NCBI GenBank assembly: GCA_028372485.1
Contig: JAOMYS010000028.1
Span: forward strand, 1 to 10,366
Reading direction: 5' to 3'
From: Rickettsiaceae bacterium
GTDB taxonomy: Bacteria; Pseudomonadota; Alphaproteobacteria; Rickettsiales; Rickettsiaceae
DNA length: 10,366 bases
The number at the start of each line of letters is the position of its first letter. The first letter of the stretch is position 1. Under the pieces are notes generated by a model. The model had not been told where the DNA came from and did no database searches. It saw only the letters and a program-made list of their open reading frames with translations. This document shows positions 7,188 to 10,366 of this stretch, in pieces. Both the position numbers and the translations under genes were made by a program.

Positions 7188-8465
7188 ATGCTTTTCATTG
7201 TTGTATCCGTAATAGTTGGTATGCTGTGCATATCTGCCATCATCTCGGCTACTGAAACTGCTATCACAGCTTCATCACCAGGGATTATCCAAAAGCTCAA
7301 AGCAGAAGGTAGTAAACGTGCCGAATTGCTACTTGGCGTTCTCAAGATAAAAGAGAAAGTGATTAGCACTTTGCTGATCGGAAATAATCTTGCAAATATA
7401 ATATGTACTACAATTGCAACTAGCCTATTTATCGATTTGCTTGGAGATGAGATAGGAACTCTGGTCTCGTCTATTGTTATGTCTATTGTGATTATTATCT
7501 TTTCGGAAGTAATTCCAAAGGCAATAGCTGTTGCAAAGCCTGAGAATATAGCAATCACTATAACGCCTATAGTAATTATCTTATTAAAGATACTACGACC
7601 GATAAATATTCTTTTGTCGTATTTTGTGAAAGGATTTTGCTTTATATTTCGTATTAGCCTGCATCATGAAGTGTCTGCAGAAGATGAGGTTCGTGGAGTA
7701 ATCGAGCATCATATGTATGAAGGAAACGTAGTGAAAGACGACCGTGACATGCTAGGGGGCATTCTTGATATGCGCAGCATGGCAGTATCGGACATTATGG
7801 TGCATCGTAGTAGCATAGTTGCAATAGATATTAATACTCCTACAGAACAAATAATCAGTGTTGTTCTATCCTCTCCTCATAGTAGAATTCCCTTTTGGGA
7901 AAAGAATCATGATAACATTATTGGCATCTTACACATTAAAGATTTAGTCAGCATGATGCATGACAAGAAAGAAGAGAAGGAAATAAACATCAGAGAATTG
8001 TTAAATGAACCGTATTTTATACCTGATAATGCATTAGTGATTAATCAGCTGCAGGTTTTCAGGGAAGGACATACACATATTGCGTGTGTGGTTGATGAAT
8101 ATGGAGATTTGCAAGGCATATTAACTTTAGAAGATATATTAGAAGAGATAGTGGGGCAGATCTATGATGAGCATGATTCATCTAAAAATAAAGTGATCAA
8201 GAAGTCAGATACAGAATATATTATTGACGGAACAATGACTGTAAGAGATTTGAATAGAGAGCTGAACTGGACAATACCTGAAACAGAGTCTAACACTATC
8301 GCCGGATTCATTATTGATAAAATGGAGAAAATACCTAATCAAGGCGAGTATCTGGTTGAGAAGAATCTTAAGATGACAATAAAAAAGAAGTTTGAGAATC
8401 GTATCAAAACTATTCAGGTCATTATAGAAAAAGATCAAGACGAAGATCCAAGAACGGAATCTTAA
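7188..8465 (+). CDS. corB: CorB-like CNNM/CBS-domain membrane protein (HlyC/CorC family)
   Basis: This 425-residue protein has the full CNNM plan. The DUF21/CNNM membrane domain covers about 1-150 with four hydrophobic segments and the family motifs SATETA (20-25), LIGNNLANI (63-71) and SEVIPKAIAV (106-115). A linker with DMLGGILDMRSMAVSDIMVHRS (187-208) leads into two CBS domains, about 199-257 and 264-322. A CorC/HlyC C-terminal domain runs from about 336 to 415. The segments VSDIMVHRSSIVAIDIN and VVDEYGDLQGILTLEDILEEIVG match the Escherichia coli CorB type closely as I remember it. Members act in Mg2+ (and possibly Na+) transport or its regulation, with the CBS pair sensing adenine nucleotides; some homologues are labelled haemolysins, a weakly founded name. 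The ATG at 7188 has only A-rich sequence upstream instead of a Shine-Dalgarno site. It precedes ccmF by 14 bases, so the two are likely cotranscribed, though no functional tie is known. Choice among CorB, CorC and TlyC-like names is by architecture. Confidence 0.9.
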   Translation: MLFIVVSVIVGMLCISAIISATETAITASSPGIIQKLKAEGSKRAELLLGVLKIKEKVISTLLIGNNLANIICTTIATSLFIDLLGDEIGTLVSSIVMSIVIIIFSEVIPKAIAVAKPENIAITITPIVIILLKILRPINILLSYFVKGFCFIFRISLHHEVSAEDEVRGVIEHHMYEGNVVKDDRDMLGGILDMRSMAVSDIMVHRSSIVAIDINTPTEQIISVVLSSPHSRIPFWEKNHDNIIGILHIKDLVSMMHDKKEEKEINIRELLNEPYFIPDNALVINQLQVFREGHTHIACVVDEYGDLQGILTLEDILEEIVGQIYDEHDSSKNKVIKKSDTEYIIDGTMTVRDLNRELNWTIPETESNTIAGFIIDKMEKIPNQGEYLVEKNLKMTIKKKFENRIKTIQVIIEKDQDEDPRTES

Positions 8466-8479
8466 ATGATCCCACCAAG

Positions 8480-10330
8480 ATGATTAGCCTTATAGGAAAT
8501 TTTTTGCTACTTACCGTTGTTATCTCAGCGGTTCTAGCGATGTTTTTAAAAGAGAAGCTTAAGATAATATGCTTTTATGTCAGCTCTCTTGCTTCGATAT
8601 TTTCTTTTATATTATTAGTAATCGGATTTACTATCTCTGATTTTAGCATCAAAAATGTTTTCTTTAATTCAAGTTCAATCCTTCCATTTGCGTATAAGAT
8701 AGCAGCATCTTGGTCGAGTCACGAAGGCTCAATGCTATTATGGTTTAGTTTGTTATGTATCATTTCTTATGTATATATACGTTTTTTTAAATTACCTAGA
8801 AATAGCAAAGCGTTGGCTATTTCTGTTTTAGCTTTGGTACAGGTATTATTTGCAAGCTTTATTTTATTTTCAGCAAGCCCATTTGATGCACTTATCTTTA
8901 CGCCAGATGAAGGCTTGGGTTTAAACCCAATGCTGCAAGATGTAGCATTGCAGATACATCCTCCATTATTATATATTGGTAATGTAAGTTATATAGTTTT
9001 ATTCACCAATGGATTTCTAATGCTTAGAGACCAAAAAGATAGGAAACAAATACTTGATATAAGTAAGCTTTTTTCAAGCGGAGCATTAATGACTCTTACT
9101 CTTGGAATAGGGCTTGGCTCATGGTGGGCATATCGTGAACTCGGATGGGGAGGATTTTGGTTCTTTGACCCTGTAGAAAATATCTCCCTCTTGCCATGGA
9201 TATCTGGAATTATTTTACATCACTTCCTGGTGTTAAGCATAAAGAATGATAAATTCCTGCGCTTAACTGCGTTTTTCTCATTATTTACATTTTTGCTGAC
9301 CATATATGGTACTTTTATGGTTAGGAGTGGAATAATCTCCTCTGTGCATTCTTTTGCATTTGCACCAGAGCGTGGTTTATATATTCTCTCCATTTGCCTT
9401 ATCCTTACTATCTTTAGTGTTTTATGGTTTGTGATGAAGCAGAAAAATCTTAAGACCGATTGCTCATCTGCAAATACAGACCAAGAAGATACAATTCTAA
9501 TCGGTAACATGCTCCAAATAGTAGCTTTGGTATCGTTGCTTATTTCGATTATTTATCCGATATATTCCTCATTTATATTGGGTCAGGAAGTAGTAATTGA
9601 TCCTGAATATTTTTCTTCTGTATTCTTACCTATATATTTTCCTATTTTGATATTAGCAGCAATTGGTCCATCATTAGTACCCAAGATTTATATAAAGTTA
9701 AAGTGGATAAAATTACTTCCTATAATTCTGAGCTTAGTCATCATTGCATTACTACATCGCAGCACTGAATTTGGAATAATATCTGCCCTTATGTGTTTAG
9801 CTGCCACCTATCTAATGCTTAACATGATAATGCTGCTACTACTTGAATCTGGTGGTTATTTATTTTCTCTCCCCTTAAAAAGATATTCGTTTCTACTTGG
9901 GCATTTCGGTTTTGGATTGCTTGCATTTAGTATTACGCTTAATAGTCTACTGGCTAGAGAAGTAGAGTTTATAGGCAAGATCGGTGACGAGGTTTATGAG
10001 AAAGAAATGAAAGTTAGATTAGATGACATCAAGCTTGCAAGTGGCGTAAATTATTACAAGCAAGTAACAAGCTTTTCTATCGAAGATAGAAATAATAATC
10101 TCATTACCCTAAGGCCAGAAAATAGACTATATAAAATCGAAAAGACATTGTCTCAAGAAGTAGATATTCACTCATTTATGTTTCATGATCTTTATGCAGT
10201 ATTAAACAAAATTGATGGAGATATTATACATGCAAAAATATATTATCAGCCATGGATCAGTATGATATGGCTATCGATTTTTATCATTGCATCTGGGTTT
10301 TGTACAATATTTTTTAGGCGTGGTTCTTAG
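8480..10330 (+). CDS. ccmF: Cytochrome c maturation haem lyase subunit CcmF
   Basis: CcmF works with CcmH in the inner membrane to attach haem from holo-CcmE to apocytochrome c (System I). The 616-residue protein has about fifteen hydrophobic segments. Family marks in order are WSSHEGSMLLW (78-88), the segment NPMLQDVALQIHPPLLYIG with His160, the tryptophan-rich WWD motif WGGFWFFDPVEN (223-234), His248 in ILHHFL, GTFMVRSGIISSVHSFA with His290, and His475 in LLGHFG. His160 and His290 fit the two periplasmic haem ligands, and His248 and His475 the two ligands of the membrane haem b. Two aromatic positions of the WWD motif are Phe (226, 229) where Trp is common. The length is close to that of E. 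coli CcmF. The start is the ATG at 8480, 14 bases after corB; the ATG at 8466 runs into a stop after five codons. No other ccm gene lies in the window. The gene ends at a hairpin. Confidence 0.97.
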   Translation: MISLIGNFLLLTVVISAVLAMFLKEKLKIICFYVSSLASIFSFILLVIGFTISDFSIKNVFFNSSSILPFAYKIAASWSSHEGSMLLWFSLLCIISYVYIRFFKLPRNSKALAISVLALVQVLFASFILFSASPFDALIFTPDEGLGLNPMLQDVALQIHPPLLYIGNVSYIVLFTNGFLMLRDQKDRKQILDISKLFSSGALMTLTLGIGLGSWWAYRELGWGGFWFFDPVENISLLPWISGIILHHFLVLSIKNDKFLRLTAFFSLFTFLLTIYGTFMVRSGIISSVHSFAFAPERGLYILSICLILTIFSVLWFVMKQKNLKTDCSSANTDQEDTILIGNMLQIVALVSLLISIIYPIYSSFILGQEVVIDPEYFSSVFLPIYFPILILAAIGPSLVPKIYIKLKWIKLLPIILSLVIIALLHRSTEFGIISALMCLAATYLMLNMIMLLLLESGGYLFSLPLKRYSFLLGHFGFGLLAFSITLNSLLAREVEFIGKIGDEVYEKEMKVRLDDIKLASGVNYYKQVTSFSIEDRNNNLITLRPENRLYKIEKTLSQEVDIHSFMFHDLYAVLNKIDGDIIHAKIYYQPWISMIWLSIFIIASGFCTIFFRRGS

Positions 10331-10344
10331 ATTCCGTATAGCTC
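10329..10344 (-). repeat. 16-base repeat, right copy (inverted partner at 51-66)
   Basis: AGATTCCGTATAGCTC is the exact reverse complement of bases 51-66. Its first two bases are the last two of the ccmF stop codon, so the repeat touches the gene end. Confidence 0.7.
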
Positions 10345-10366
10345 GCTAAAAAGCTCACTTACGGAA
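10332..10366. repeat. Hairpin just after ccmF, part of the inverted repeat
   Basis: TTCCGTA (10332-10338) pairs perfectly with TACGGAA (10360-10366); inside, AGCT at 10340-10343 can pair with AGCT at 10352-10355. The hairpin starts immediately after the ccmF stop, so it could slow or end transcription or protect the mRNA 3' end, but the window stops before any U-run could be seen. The palindrome may extend past the window edge. Confidence 0.55.

Noticed and set aside
7172..7558. Minus-strand 128-residue frame opposite corB
   Set aside because: It is antisense to the hydrophobic CNNM domain, whose plus-strand motifs are clear.
9220..9510. Minus-strand 96-residue frame opposite ccmF
   Set aside because: It is antisense to a region of ccmF with conserved motifs and His290; there is no recognisable product.
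10332..10366. Rho-independent terminator of ccmF
   Set aside because: The hairpin is real, but no U-run can be seen before the window ends and the sequence belongs to the inverted repeat, so it is recorded as a repeat.
1..10366. tRNA, rRNA, CRISPR array, insertion sequence or defence system
   Set aside because: No cloverleaf-like segment, regularly spaced repeats, transposase or nuclease motifs were found on either strand; gaps between genes are under 200 bases.

Overview
This window comes from an AT-rich bacterium, most likely an alphaproteobacterium of the Rickettsiales kind. The grounds are the strong A/T bias of the coding sequence, a flavin-dependent ThyX with the alphaproteobacterial type of motif spacing, a System I cytochrome c maturation gene (ccmF) standing apart from other ccm genes, and a gene content typical of reduced genomes. 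Genus and species cannot be told from the sequence. All six intact genes belong to recognisable families. No transposase, phage gene, CRISPR array, tRNA or rRNA was seen.

Layout. Bases 1-130 are non-coding, richer in G+C than the rest (51 of the first 110 bases), and hold an imperfect palindrome. From 131 to 7050 five genes lie head to tail on the minus strand. In order of transcription they are thyX (dTMP synthesis) and miaA (tRNA A37 prenylation), 22 bases apart; then, after a 196-base gap with a candidate promoter, a three-gene Bat (aerotolerance) cluster: batA, a fused batB-batC, and batD. The Bat reading frames overlap by 8 and 7 bases, which suggests translational coupling. A 137-base divergent intergenic region (7051-7187) separates thyX from two plus-strand genes, a CorB-like CNNM/CBS membrane protein and ccmF, 14 bases apart. 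Right after the ccmF stop the window ends in a hairpin.

How the genes work together. BatA and BatB-BatC each carry a complete vWA metal-binding (MIDAS) site held at the membrane. BatC adds TPRs and a very long acidic linker, and BatD is a large exported protein anchored near its C-terminal third. Together they look like one envelope complex. The usual MoxR ATPase and DUF58 partners are not next to it here. CcmF is the haem lyase subunit of cytochrome c maturation, and CorB-like proteins are linked to Mg2+ homeostasis.

Most worth a second look: a 16-base sequence present at both ends of the window in inverted orientation, each copy inside a palindromic structure just downstream of the outermost gene. 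This suggests a dispersed intergenic palindromic repeat family. I see no convincing new multi-gene system; the open points are the repeat, the stand-alone Bat cluster with its BatB-BatC fusion, and two candidate promoters with symmetrical elements.
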